From positions 21,403 through 85,402 of the forward strand of contig NZ_NMUL01000053.1 in NCBI RefSeq assembly GCF_002234595.1: a stretch of DNA of 64,000 nt. The letters run 5' to 3'. The notes beneath the pieces were generated by a model. That model made no database searches. It saw only the letters and a program-made list of their open reading frames with translations, and was not told where the DNA came from. A program made the position numbers and the translations under genes. This document shows positions 24,626 through 32,730 of the stretch, piece after piece. Position 1 is the stretch's first letter; each line of letters opens with the position of its first letter. This stretch comes from Amycolatopsis vastitatis (lineage in GTDB: Bacteria > Actinomycetota > Actinomycetes > Mycobacteriales > Pseudonocardiaceae).

Positions 24626-25125
24626 GCCGCGCGGAATCGCGCCCGCGCCGGAATCTGCGGCAAACCCGCCGCGGCGATCACCGGCGCGCCGGACGTCATG
24701 AACGACTCTTTCCTGTCGCCGGACGGGATGAACGAGTCGTTCACGACATCGCGGCGGCGGCCGTCACGACCCTCCACGGCGAGTATCCGAGAATTATTCG
24801 TGGTCACTCCGCGCTAAACTAACCCGCGCGGGGGAGAATTCGGCGGTATACGTCCCGTAGAGGTCAATTTCCGGCAACGCGATCAAACCGTTATGTGCCG
24901 AGCGCCGGTCGAGTCGTATCTTTTCGTGCAGGCGATGATCGACATCGGCTGACGGAGGTGCCGGAAGGTCCCGCCGGGTCCGGACAGTGCGGCCCGGTCG
25001 GGACGGCGGAGCGTGCCGCGGGCTGACATCTGCGGAAACGATTCGTGTAATCGCCAGAGTTCCGATTTCCGTTCTGAGGAAATCGGTCCCCCAATTGACC
25101 GGAGTAATGCATCGAAGGATTCGTC
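24626..25125. other. intergenic region upstream of the halogenase locus
   Basis: These 500 bases hold no credible gene. They carry the second copy of the MNDSF-type repeat (24688-24751). A relatively AT-rich stretch (24780-24830, containing ccgagaattattcgtgg and gcgctaaacta) may include the promoter for the thioesterase-led operon. A ribosome site GAAGGA lies at 25114-25119. No regulator is encoded here. Confidence 0.5.
24688..24751 (+). repeat. dispersed palindromic repeat, copy 2 (MNDSF-type)
   Basis: Matches the reverse complement of 3551-3615 over the whole length with a handful of changes, including GTCATGAACGACTC and GATGAACGAGTCGTTCA. Here the right-hand dyad is imperfect (TTCACGAC instead of TTCATGAC). 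Two copies in opposite orientation 21 kb apart, both in intergenic DNA, mark it as a dispersed element. Confidence 0.65.
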
Positions 25126-25908
25126 ATGCCCTTTGCCATCAGGTCGTTGTCCGCGGGGGACCAGCTTGGCGTGAACGAGTGCCGCTATCTGCTCCTGCCG
25201 CCCGCCGGTGGCACCGTCGGGACGTTCCGGCACGTCGTGGGGGCGGCGGCCGGCGCCGAGGTGTGGGGCGTGGAGTACCCGGGGCGGGGTGACCGGCTGG
25301 ACGCGCCGCCGCCGTCGTCCCTGGAACAGCTGGCCGAGCACGTCACGGGCGAGCTCCTCCGCCGGGAACGCGCCTGGGTGCGGCAGACCGTCGTGGTCGG
25401 GTTCAGCATGGGCGGGTTCGTCGCGGTGGAGCTGGCGCAGCGGCTGCGCACCCGCTGCGGGCCGGCTCCGGCGGCCGTCGTCGTCATCGGGACACCCGCG
25501 CCGCACCGGCGGGTCCCCGGGCGGTACGGGCGGATCGGCGAAGATCACCTCCTGGAGGTGCTGACCGGCGAAGGATTCGTGCCCGGGCTGGGAAGCCGTG
25601 CGTCGTTCGAGGTGTGGGCCTACGCCGCCGAGCTGTTGCGGCGGGACGTCCGCCTGACCACGGCGTACCGGGGCCCGGCCGACGTCGCCGTCCGGTGCCC
25701 GCTGGCCGCCTTGTGCGGTGACCGCGACCCGGTGCCGGCCGACGACGCGACCGAAGCGTGGCGGCCGTGGACGACCGGTCCGTTCCTGGCCGCGACCGTG
25801 CCGGGCGGGCACCTCGGGCTGCTGGCCCCCGGCCGCGGCGCGGAGTTCTGGACGTGGTTGCGGCGGATCGAGCGGGACGTGGTCGCCGCGGGAGTGCGGG
25901 ATGCCTGA
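25126..25908 (+). CDS. type II thioesterase (NRPS/PKS editing)
   Basis: A 260-residue alpha/beta-hydrolase of the RifR/GrsT class. It begins YLLLPPAGGTVGTFRH and VEYPGRGDRL, both hallmark blocks, with the nucleophile Ser94 in GFSMGG and the His in VPGGHLGLL near residue 230. Type II thioesterases clear wrongly loaded carrier proteins or release carrier-bound acyl groups. It leads the operon and its last eight bases (ATGCCTGA) contain the start of the A-PCP gene. No other release domain is visible, so it could free the finished aminoacyl product rather than only edit. The ribosome site is GAAGGA at 25114-25119. Confidence 0.85.
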   Translation: MPFAIRSLSAGDQLGVNECRYLLLPPAGGTVGTFRHVVGAAAGAEVWGVEYPGRGDRLDAPPPSSLEQLAEHVTGELLRRERAWVRQTVVVGFSMGGFVAVELAQRLRTRCGPAPAAVVVIGTPAPHRRVPGRYGRIGEDHLLEVLTGEGFVPGLGSRASFEVWAYAAELLRRDVRLTTAYRGPADVAVRCPLAALCGDRDPVPADDATEAWRPWTTGPFLAATVPGGHLGLLAPGRGAEFWTWLRRIERDVVAAGVRDA

Positions 25909-27655
25909 GCTTCCACCGTCCGTGGTCGGGGGCGGCCGGCGTTTCGTGCCGAAGGTGGGCTGGCAGGAGCTGTTCGAGCTGCGGGCCCGGGCGTTCCCGG
26001 AGCGGACGGCCCTGGTGGCCGACGACGTCGCGTGGACCTTCGGCGACCTGCGCCGGTGGAGCGGCCGCCTGACGACCGTGCTGCGGGCCGCCGGGGCGGT
26101 GCCCGGTTCGACGGTGGCGTGCGCCATGGCCAGGTCCGCGCGGGCGGTGCTGGCGCCGCTCGCGGTGGCCAAGGCCGGCGCGGTCTACCTGCCCCTGGAC
26201 CCTGGCCTGCCGCCGGCGCGGCGGGCGCTGATCCTCGCCGAAGCCCGCCCGGCCGTGCTGCTCACCGACGTTCCCGAGCTCGCCGCGAGCGCGGACGTCG
26301 TGCTCTCGCCCGAGCACTGGCGCAGTGAGCTGGCCCGGCGGCCGGAGCACGCGGTCGCCGGCATCAACCCCGCCGATCCGGCGTACGTCGTCTACACCTC
26401 CGGCTCCACCGGCCGCCCGAAGGGCGTCGTGGTCGGGCACCGGAGCCTGGTCAACCTGTACTGCGAGCTCGCCGCGCGGTTCTTCCCCGCCGGGGGCGCG
26501 CCGCAGCGGGTGGCGCACGGCCTCCCGCTGGCCTTCGACGCGGCGTGGAACCCGCTGCTGTGGCTGGTCGGCGGGCACGAGGTGCACCTGGTGCCCGAAG
26601 CCGTCCGGACCGATCCCGAGCGCTACGTCGCCTTCATCCGCGCGCACCGGCTGACGGTGGTGGAGGCCGTGCCGGCCCAGCTCGCCGGGCTCGTCGACGC
26701 CGGCCTCCTCGCGGAGGACGTCCGCCCGCGGACGCTGCTCATGGGCGGAGAGGCGGTCGGGCCCTCTCTGTGGGCCCGGCTGCGCGCGACACCCGGCCTG
26801 ACGGCGGTCAACCTCTACGGCCCGACCGAATGCACGGTGTTCACCACCGCCTGCCGGGTGGGGGAGCAGGACACGCCCGCGATCGGGCACCCGATCGCCA
26901 ACACCAGCGTCCAGGTCGTGGACGCCTGCCTGCGGCCGGTGCCGGTCGGCGAGCCGGGCGAGCTCCTCGTCGGCGGGACGTCGCTCGCGCTGGGCTACCT
27001 CGGGGACGCGGCGCTGACGGCCGACCGCTTCGGCACCGCGCCCCACCGCTGGTACCGCACCGGCGACCGGTGCCGCTGCGAGCCCGACGGCACCCTGCGC
27101 TGGCTGGGCCGGCTCGACGACCAGGTCAAGATCCGCGGCCACCGCGTCGAACCGGGCGAGGCCGAACACGCCCTGCTCGCGTTGCCCGGGGTGCGACAGG
27201 CCATGGTCCGCGCCGAGGGCGCCGGGGACCGCCGTCACCTGGTCGCGTACGTCGTGCTCGGTTCCGGCTCCGGCTCCGGCTCCGGGGACGACTTGCGTGA
27301 CCGGCTCCGGGAGACGCTGCCCGAATACCTCGTGCCCGCGGCGGTCGTCGAAGCCGCCGCGCTGCCGGTCGGGCGCACCGGCAAGGTCGACCGCGCCGCC
27401 GCCCGGATCGAGCCGCGCCGGCTGACCCCCGCCGAGACTCTCGTCGCGGCGGCGTTCCAGGGCCAGCTCGGGATCTCCGAGGTGACCGCGGACAGCGACT
27501 TCTTCGCCCTCGGCGGGCACAGCCTCTCCGCCGCGGCGCTGGCGGCGCGGCTGCGGGCCCGCGGGGTGCCGTGCACGCTGCGGGACGTCCTGCGCCGCCG
27601 CACCGTCGCCCGGCTCGCCGAACTCGTCCCCGGACGCCCGGAAGGAGGCGCGTGA
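25901..27655 (+). CDS. stand-alone adenylation-PCP didomain (NRPS-type)
   Basis: A 584-residue didomain. Adenylation core motifs are intact: YTSGSTGRPKG (165-175), NLYGPTE (304-310), YRTGDR (385-390) and GRTGKVDR with catalytic Lys495. The carrier domain follows a Ser-Gly linker (455-462) and carries the phosphopantetheine site Ser541 in GGHSL. There is no condensation domain, so it activates one amino acid and holds it as a thioester for modification in trans. At the A4 region the sequence FDAAWN gives Asp213, Ala214 and Asn217 as the first specificity positions, not enough to name the amino acid. It overlaps the thioesterase by 8 bases and the halogenase by 1. Confidence 0.85.
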   Translation: MPELPPSVVGGGRRFVPKVGWQELFELRARAFPERTALVADDVAWTFGDLRRWSGRLTTVLRAAGAVPGSTVACAMARSARAVLAPLAVAKAGAVYLPLDPGLPPARRALILAEARPAVLLTDVPELAASADVVLSPEHWRSELARRPEHAVAGINPADPAYVVYTSGSTGRPKGVVVGHRSLVNLYCELAARFFPAGGAPQRVAHGLPLAFDAAWNPLLWLVGGHEVHLVPEAVRTDPERYVAFIRAHRLTVVEAVPAQLAGLVDAGLLAEDVRPRTLLMGGEAVGPSLWARLRATPGLTAVNLYGPTECTVFTTACRVGEQDTPAIGHPIANTSVQVVDACLRPVPVGEPGELLVGGTSLALGYLGDAALTADRFGTAPHRWYRTGDRCRCEPDGTLRWLGRLDDQVKIRGHRVEPGEAEHALLALPGVRQAMVRAEGAGDRRHLVAYVVLGSGSGSGSGDDLRDRLRETLPEYLVPAAVVEAAALPVGRTGKVDRAAARIEPRRLTPAETLVAAAFQGQLGISEVTADSDFFALGGHSLSAAALAARLRARGVPCTLRDVLRRRTVARLAELVPGRPEGGA

Positions 27656-29007
27656 TGACCGATTTCGACGTCGTCGTGGCCGGGGGCGGGCCCGGTGGTT
27701 CGACCGCGGCGGGGCTGGTCGCCGCCGACGGGCACCGCGTCCTGCTGCTGGAGCAGGAGCACCTGCCGCGCTACCGGATCGGGGAGTCGCTGCTCCCGGC
27801 GACGGTGCACGGGATCTGCGCCCTGCTCGGGGTGCGGGACGAGGTCGAACGCGCGGGGTTCGTGCGCAAGCGCGGCGGCATGTTCCGGTGGGGCAGCAAC
27901 CCCGAGCCGTGGACGTTCGCGTTCGCCGCGTCGGACCGGATGGCCGGCCCGACTTCCTACGCCTACCAGGTGGAACGCACGCGGTTCGACACGATCCTGC
28001 TGCGCAACGCGAGCCGGCTCGGCGCCGACGTCCGCGAGGGGCACCGGGTGCTCGGCACGCTCCGCGACGGCGGCCGGATCACCGGCGTCCGCTACCTCGA
28101 CGACACCGGCCGCGAACGGGAGGCGACGGCGCGGTTCGTCGTCGACGCGTCCGGGCACACGAGCCGGCTGCACCACGACGTCGGCGGCGCCCGCGAATAC
28201 TCCCCGGATTTCCGCAACCTGGCGTTGTTCGGCTACTTCCGCGGCGGCGCCCGGCTGCCCGAACCGGACGCGGGGAACATCCTGTGCGCCGCCTTCGACG
28301 ACGGCTGGTTCTGGTACATCCCGCTTTCGGCGAGCCTGACCAGCGTCGGCGCGGTCGTCCGGCGGGACGCCGCGGCCCGGGTGCAGGGCGACCCCGAGAC
28401 GGCGTTCCGCGCCCTGATCGCGGACTGCCCGATGATCCGCGACTTCCTGTGCGGCGTCCCGCGCGCCACCGAACCGCCGTACGACCGGCTGCGGGTGCGC
28501 AAGGACTACTCCTACGACCGGACTTCCCTGCGCTGCCCGGGAATGGTGCTGGTCGGCGACGCCGCCTGCTTCATCGACCCGGTGTTCTCCTCCGGCGTGC
28601 ACCTCGCCACCTACAGTGCGCTGCTGGCCGCCCGGTCGATCAACAGCACCCTGGCCGGACTGGTGCCGGAGGAGCGGTGCTTCGCCGAGTTCGAAGCCCG
28701 CTACCGCCGCGAGTTCGGCTTGTTCCGGGACTTCCTGCGCGGCTTCTACCGGCTCGAGGCCGACCAGCGGTCCTACTACCGGCACGCCGGGGCGGTCACC
28801 GGCCGCGACGACCGCACGGCGTTCCTCGACCTCGTCGGCGGGGTGTCGTCGGCGGACTTCGACACGCTCGGCGAGGTTCTCGCCGAAGGAGCGCAGCTGC
28901 AGCTGCGCGGCCTGCTCGGTGCGGATGCGGGTGAGGAGCCGCCGATGTTCCCGGGTGGGTTGGTGTCTACTTCGGACGGTCGGCGTTGGCGGGTGCCCGA
29001 TGCCTGA
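27655..29007 (+). CDS. FAD-dependent halogenase acting on a carrier-bound substrate
   Basis: A 450-residue flavin-dependent halogenase. The FAD motif GGGPGG is at 10-15 and WFWYIP at 218-223 matches the halogenase WxWxIP signature. Lys72 in RKRGG is placed like the conserved lysine that binds hypohalous acid, and GDAACFIDPVFSSGVHLA at 301-318 is typical of the class acting on PCP-tethered aromatic substrates (SgcC3, CndH). The preceding gene supplies just such an A-PCP. It needs a flavin reductase, which is not encoded nearby. ATG 27655 shares its A with the TGA stop of the A-PCP gene. Halide and ring position cannot be read. Confidence 0.85.
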   Translation: MTDFDVVVAGGGPGGSTAAGLVAADGHRVLLLEQEHLPRYRIGESLLPATVHGICALLGVRDEVERAGFVRKRGGMFRWGSNPEPWTFAFAASDRMAGPTSYAYQVERTRFDTILLRNASRLGADVREGHRVLGTLRDGGRITGVRYLDDTGREREATARFVVDASGHTSRLHHDVGGAREYSPDFRNLALFGYFRGGARLPEPDAGNILCAAFDDGWFWYIPLSASLTSVGAVVRRDAAARVQGDPETAFRALIADCPMIRDFLCGVPRATEPPYDRLRVRKDYSYDRTSLRCPGMVLVGDAACFIDPVFSSGVHLATYSALLAARSINSTLAGLVPEERCFAEFEARYRREFGLFRDFLRGFYRLEADQRSYYRHAGAVTGRDDRTAFLDLVGGVSSADFDTLGEVLAEGAQLQLRGLLGADAGEEPPMFPGGLVSTSDGRRWRVPDA

Positions 29008-29068
29008 GCTCGCCGTCCTGCTCGCCGCCCTCGCCGTGGTGCTCGGTCTCGCCCGGCTCGCCGGCGCG
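28998..29068 (+). repeat. duplicated antiporter 5' end, copy A
   Basis: These 71 bases match 29231-29301 with only five differences. They encode MPELAVLLAALAVVLGLARL, the same start as the antiporter gene, and overlap the halogenase stop by ATGCCTGA. This is probably the original start of the antiporter gene, cut off by a 233-bp duplication/insertion event. Confidence 0.8.
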
Positions 29069-29245
29069 AGGTTGCCACTGTGCTGCCCGCTGGTGTCGCG
29101 CGTCCGAGGTTCGTTGACAGCGGCCGGGCGATGCGCCCCAATGTGGCGTTCGGTGCGTCCAACGCACCGAACGCCACATTGGGTGCGTCCAACGCAACCA
29201 ACGCCACATTGGGGCGCTTGGGACGGTGGCCGATGTCTGAGCTAG
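29000..29245 (+). CDS. 81-codon leader frame from the orphaned antiporter start
   Basis: Starting at the original-looking ATG 29000 (overlapping the halogenase stop), the frame encodes 22 residues of antiporter N-terminus. It then leaves homology and reads through the palindromic element to TAG at 29243-29245. That stop lies 10 bases after the second antiporter ATG at 29233, in another frame, so ribosomes ending here could restart on the antiporter. The TAG is made by a C-to-A difference between the two copies (gctcgcc to gctagcc). I regard it as a translated leader or simple debris, not a functional protein. Confidence 0.4.
   Translation: MPELAVLLAALAVVLGLARLAGARLPLCCPLVSRVRGSLTAAGRCAPMWRSVRPTHRTPHWVRPTQPTPHWGAWDGGRCLS
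29133..29217. repeat. 85-bp palindromic element, copy 1
   Basis: Three related units of about 26 bases (core CCAATGTGGCGTT) are arranged plus, minus, minus: 29133-29158, 29162-29188 and 29192-29217. The outer arms GCGCCCCAATGTGGCGTT and its complement pair almost perfectly. The element has the same length and flanks (CGAT before, TGGGAC after) as 40015-40099. It sits between the two copies of the antiporter start. Confidence 0.8.
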
Positions 29246-29301
29246 CCGTTCTGCTCGCCGCCCTTGCCGTGCTGCTCGGTCTCGCCCGGCTCGCCGGCGC
29301 G
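29231..29301 (+). repeat. duplicated antiporter 5' end, copy B (in use)
   Basis: The second copy of the duplicated segment, continuous with the full antiporter gene. Its five differences from copy A include Pro2 to Ser, three silent third-base changes, and a Val-to-Leu codon change. The offset between copies is 233 bp. Confidence 0.8.
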
Positions 29302-30378
29302 GTCACGGCCCGGCTGGGCCAGCCCGCGGTGCTCGGGGAGATCCTCTGCGGCGTGGCGGTCGCGCCGGCCGCGCGGCTGCTGCCCGCGCGGGCCGACACC
29401 ACGCTCACCGCGATCGCCCAGCTCGGCCTGGTGCTGTTCCTGTTCGCCGCCGGTGCCCACCTGGCCCCGTCGCTGACCGGGACCCGGCTGAAGTCCGTCG
29501 TCGTCCCGGCGCTCGGCGCCACCCTCGTCCCGCTCGGTCTCGGCGCGGTTCTCGCCTTATGGCTGGCCCGGCGGCACGCTCCCGCCGGCACCGGGCCGTT
29601 CGTCGTGTTCGTCGCGGCCGCGATGGCGGTGACGGCGTTGCCCGTCCTGGCGCGCATTCTCGCCGAACGCGACCTGCTCGACAGCGTCGACGGACGCCGC
29701 GCGCTCACCGCGGCCGCGGTTTCCGACGTCACCGCCTGGACGCTGCTGGCCGTCGCCGCCGCGGCGCTGCACGGCTGGTCCGCGGCCGCGCCGCTGCCCG
29801 TCGTGGTGCTGCTGGCGGCGGTGCCGTGGCTCGCCCGGCGCCGCTGGGTCGCGCGGCTTTCCCGGCCGTCGGCCACGGTGGTGCTGGTCGCGCTCGCCTG
29901 CGCGGCCGCGGCGGTGACGGAGGCGGCGGGGCTGCACCCGGCCGTCGGCGCGTTCTTCGCCGGTGTCGTCCTCGGCCACGCCGTCCCGGCGCTCGACCCG
30001 GCCGCACTGGTCACGCCGGTCGCCGCACTGCTGGCCCCGCTGTACTTCGTGCTCGTCGGGCGGGCCGTCGACCTCGGCAGGCTCGACGCGGCCCTGGCCG
30101 GGGACATCGCCGCCGTGGCCGCCGTCGCCGTGGCCGGCAAGTGCGGTGGCGCCTACCTGGGCGCTCGGCTCGGCGGGCTGGCCCCGCACCGGGCCGGGGT
30201 GTTCGCGGTCCTGATGAACACCCGCGGCGTCACCGAACTGGTCTTCGTCGCCATCGGGCTCGGCCTGGGCGTCATCGACGGCGCGCTCTACACGGCGATG
30301 GTCGTGATGGCGCTCGCGACGACCGCGATGACCGGCCCGTTGCTCACCCGGCTGTCCCGGCAACGCGAGGGAGTCTGA
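29233..30378 (+). CDS. CPA2-type cation/proton antiporter
   Basis: A 381-residue membrane protein with the Na+/H+ exchanger (KefB/CPA2) pattern: LGQPAVLGEILCGVAVAP in TM2, LGLVLFLFAAGAHL in TM3, then ALTAAAVSDVTAWTLLA with the conserved Asp region, and MNTRGVTELVFVAIGLGLG near the end. It lacks any C-terminal TrkA domain. Within this operon it could export the product, protect against it, or balance pH. Codon 109 is TTA (29557-29559). Its 5' end has been duplicated around a palindromic repeat. The open frame extends upstream through the repeat, but homology and a duplicated start place the beginning at 29233. Confidence 0.8.
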   Translation: MSELAVLLAALAVLLGLARLAGAVTARLGQPAVLGEILCGVAVAPAARLLPARADTTLTAIAQLGLVLFLFAAGAHLAPSLTGTRLKSVVVPALGATLVPLGLGAVLALWLARRHAPAGTGPFVVFVAAAMAVTALPVLARILAERDLLDSVDGRRALTAAAVSDVTAWTLLAVAAAALHGWSAAAPLPVVVLLAAVPWLARRRWVARLSRPSATVVLVALACAAAAVTEAAGLHPAVGAFFAGVVLGHAVPALDPAALVTPVAALLAPLYFVLVGRAVDLGRLDAALAGDIAAVAAVAVAGKCGGAYLGARLGGLAPHRAGVFAVLMNTRGVTELVFVAIGLGLGVIDGALYTAMVVMALATTAMTGPLLTRLSRQREGV

Positions 30379-30379
30379 C

Positions 30380-31774
30380 ATGTCCGTCTACCCGCCCGAA
30401 CCGTGGCGCGTCAAGATGGTCGAACCGCTGCGGACGACGACCCGGAAGGACCGGGAGACGGCCCTGCGCGCGGCCGGCTGGAACCCGTGCCTCCTGCGCT
30501 CGGAAGACGTCTACGTCGACCTGTTCACCGACTCGGGCACCAACGCGATGTCCGACCGGCAGTGGTCGGCGCTCATGCGCGGCGACGAGGCCTACGCGGG
30601 GGCCCGCAGCTTCTACGTCTTCGAACAGGCCGTGCAGGCCTTCTACGGCTACGAGCACGTCATCCCGGTGCACCAGGGCCGCGGCGGGGAGAACATCCTG
30701 TCCCGGTGCCTGATCCGGCCCGGCACCCACGTGCCGGGCAACATGTACTTCCCCAGCACCCGCGCCCACCAGGAGCTCAACGGCGCGACGTTCCACGACG
30801 TGATCGTCGACGAGGCCCACGACCCGTCCTCGGAACACCCGTTCAAGGGCAACGTCGATCTCGCGAAGCTGCGCGCGGTCATCGCCGAATTCGGGGCGGC
30901 GATCCCGTACGTCTCCCTCGCCGCGACGGTCAACATGGCGGGCGGGCAGCCGATCAGCGTCGAGAACCTCACCGAGACGTGCGCACTGGCGCACGCCCAC
31001 GGGATCCCGGTGTTCCTCGACACCGCCCGCGCGGTCGAAAACGCCTGGCTCGTCAAGCAACGCGAGCCGGGCCGGGCCCGGTGCACGGTCGCGGAGATCC
31101 TGCGCGCGCTGTGCGAGCCGACCGACGGCGCGGTCATGTCCGCCAAGAAGGATTCGCTGGCCAACATCGGCGGCTGGCTCGCCCTGCGCGACCCGGCCCT
31201 GGCCGAACAAGCCCGGGGACTCGTCCTGCTGTACGAAGGGCTGCACACCTACGGCGGCATGGCCGGCCGCGACATGGAGGCCATCGCCGCGGGCATCGCG
31301 GAATCCGTCGAAGAGAACCACATCCGCGCCCGCGTCGCCCAGGTCGAGTACCTCGCGACGCGGCTGTGCCACGCGGGCGTGCCGATCGTCCGCCCGACGG
31401 GCGGCCACTGCGTCTGCGTCGACGCGGCGGCGGCGCTGCCGCACGTCCCGCGGACGGAGTTCCCCGGCCAGACCCTGGCGTGCGCGGTCTACCTCGAAGC
31501 GGGTGTCCGCGGCGTCGAACGCGGCGCGGTCTCGGCCGGGCGGGACCCGGAAACCGGGGAGAACCGGTTACCCAGCCTGGAACTGCTGCGCTTGGCGATC
31601 CCGCGGCGCGTGTACACCCGCGCCCACATGGACCTCGTCGCCGACGGTGTCATCGCCGTCCACCGCGACCGCGACCGGATCCGGTGCGGCCTGAGGTTCA
31701 CGTGCGAGCCGCGGCAGCTGAGGTTCTTCCAGGCGCGGTTCGAGCCGACGTCCGGAACCACGATCTTCGGCTAG
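30380..31774 (+). CDS. beta-eliminating lyase, tyrosine phenol-lyase-like
   Basis: A 464-residue PLP enzyme aligning end to end with tyrosine phenol-lyase (TPL) and tryptophanase: DSGTNAMSDRQW, HQGRGGEN, the PLP lysine in SAKKD (256-257), and IPRRVYTRAHMD. TPL cleaves tyrosine to phenol, pyruvate and ammonia, reversibly. The phenol-binding Arg381 of TPL is kept (VERG), but TPL Thr124, which contacts the phenol oxygen, is Pro125 here; tryptophanase has Asp there. The substrate is therefore probably a modified aromatic amino acid. It starts one base after the antiporter stop and has a TTA codon at position 397. It ends overlapping the sulfotransferase tail to tail by 4 bases. Confidence 0.8.
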   Translation: MSVYPPEPWRVKMVEPLRTTTRKDRETALRAAGWNPCLLRSEDVYVDLFTDSGTNAMSDRQWSALMRGDEAYAGARSFYVFEQAVQAFYGYEHVIPVHQGRGGENILSRCLIRPGTHVPGNMYFPSTRAHQELNGATFHDVIVDEAHDPSSEHPFKGNVDLAKLRAVIAEFGAAIPYVSLAATVNMAGGQPISVENLTETCALAHAHGIPVFLDTARAVENAWLVKQREPGRARCTVAEILRALCEPTDGAVMSAKKDSLANIGGWLALRDPALAEQARGLVLLYEGLHTYGGMAGRDMEAIAAGIAESVEENHIRARVAQVEYLATRLCHAGVPIVRPTGGHCVCVDAAAALPHVPRTEFPGQTLACAVYLEAGVRGVERGAVSAGRDPETGENRLPSLELLRLAIPRRVYTRAHMDLVADGVIAVHRDRDRIRCGLRFTCEPRQLRFFQARFEPTSGTTIFG

Positions 31775-32667
31775 GGACTGCCCGTGTGCAGCCATTCGAC
31801 GAGGTCGGGCGGCGCGAGTTCGGCGACGCGCCGGCGGTAGTGGTCGAGGGTGGCCGCGTCGAGCAGGTCGCGCCACTGGCCGCTGGTGCCGGCCCGGAAG
31901 AAGTCCTTGTTGCTGCGCCACAGTTTCGCGTCGACGCCGGGGGCGAGTTCGTCGGCCCGGTTCCGCATGCCTTCGAACGTCGCGGCGTCGGCGAGTTCGC
32001 CGAGCCGCTGAAGCGGGACGTCGATCGAGAGCGCGTCGGCCAGGCGCGCCAGCTGCCCGGGCAGATCGGCTTTCAGGTCCGCGTAGTGGAACAGCGCGAC
32101 CTGCGGCTCGTCGCGGTGGTCCCAGAACGTCCGCACGTGGTGGACCAGGTTGGCCAGGCTCACTCCGAACCAGTCCGACTCCGGCGTGAACTCCGCGTCC
32201 GCCCACACCCGGAACCGTTCGAGCGGATCTTCGGAGGGCGGCGGGCCGGTGTGCTGGTCGAGGCCGCCCGCCGCGATGGCGACGGGGTCGATGTTGGCCA
32301 CGGCGTGCTCGAACGACAGCATGGCATCGCGCGGGTCACGCCCGACGCAGACGTACGTCACCCCCGCCTCGGACGGCAAGCCGTCGAGCGGCGTGTGCGT
32401 CTTGACGAAACGCCGGTGCCGCTGCCCCTCGAGCCCGGCGAGGATCGCCTCGGTGTCATACGTGGTCGCGTCCACCCACGGGGAGATTTCGGTGAGCGGA
32501 CGGGGAAGATCGGCTGTGTCGAAGACCAGCAACGCGCACAGCATCTGCATCCACGTCGTGCCGCACTTCGGCGGCGTGCTGATCACGATGTCCCCGTCGC
32601 GGAACCGGAAGCGCGCCCAGAGGGCACTGTCCGACACCACCGTGCGATACCGCCGCCGTTCGACCAT
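31771..32667 (-). CDS. PAPS-dependent sulfotransferase
   Basis: A 298-residue cytosolic-type sulfotransferase. The PAPS 5'-phosphosulfate loop is TPPKCGTTWMQ around residues 31-41, and the 3'-phosphate region is CVGRDPRDAMLSFEH. A conserved KTHTPL precedes it. It should move a sulfuryl group to a hydroxyl of a small molecule, such as a phenol. It lies 63 bases after the conservon P450 on the same strand, so it may belong to that operon. It also abuts the TPL-like gene tail to tail, so it is equally a candidate tailoring enzyme for that locus. Confidence 0.8.
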   Translation of the reverse strand: MVERRRYRTVVSDSALWARFRFRDGDIVISTPPKCGTTWMQMLCALLVFDTADLPRPLTEISPWVDATTYDTEAILAGLEGQRHRRFVKTHTPLDGLPSEAGVTYVCVGRDPRDAMLSFEHAVANIDPVAIAAGGLDQHTGPPPSEDPLERFRVWADAEFTPESDWFGVSLANLVHHVRTFWDHRDEPQVALFHYADLKADLPGQLARLADALSIDVPLQRLGELADAATFEGMRNRADELAPGVDAKLWRSNKDFFRAGTSGQWRDLLDAATLDHYRRRVAELAPPDLVEWLHTGSP

Positions 32668-32730
32668 TCTCAGCCCTCCCGACTGATGCGGTCTTCGCTC
32701 GCGCCGGATTCAGCATGCCACGCCCGGGCG

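Noticed and set aside
29080..29232. Antiporter extension through the palindrome
   Set aside because: The extra residues are Asn/Ala repeats read from the repeat; the duplicated Met-Ser-Glu-Leu start marks the real beginning.
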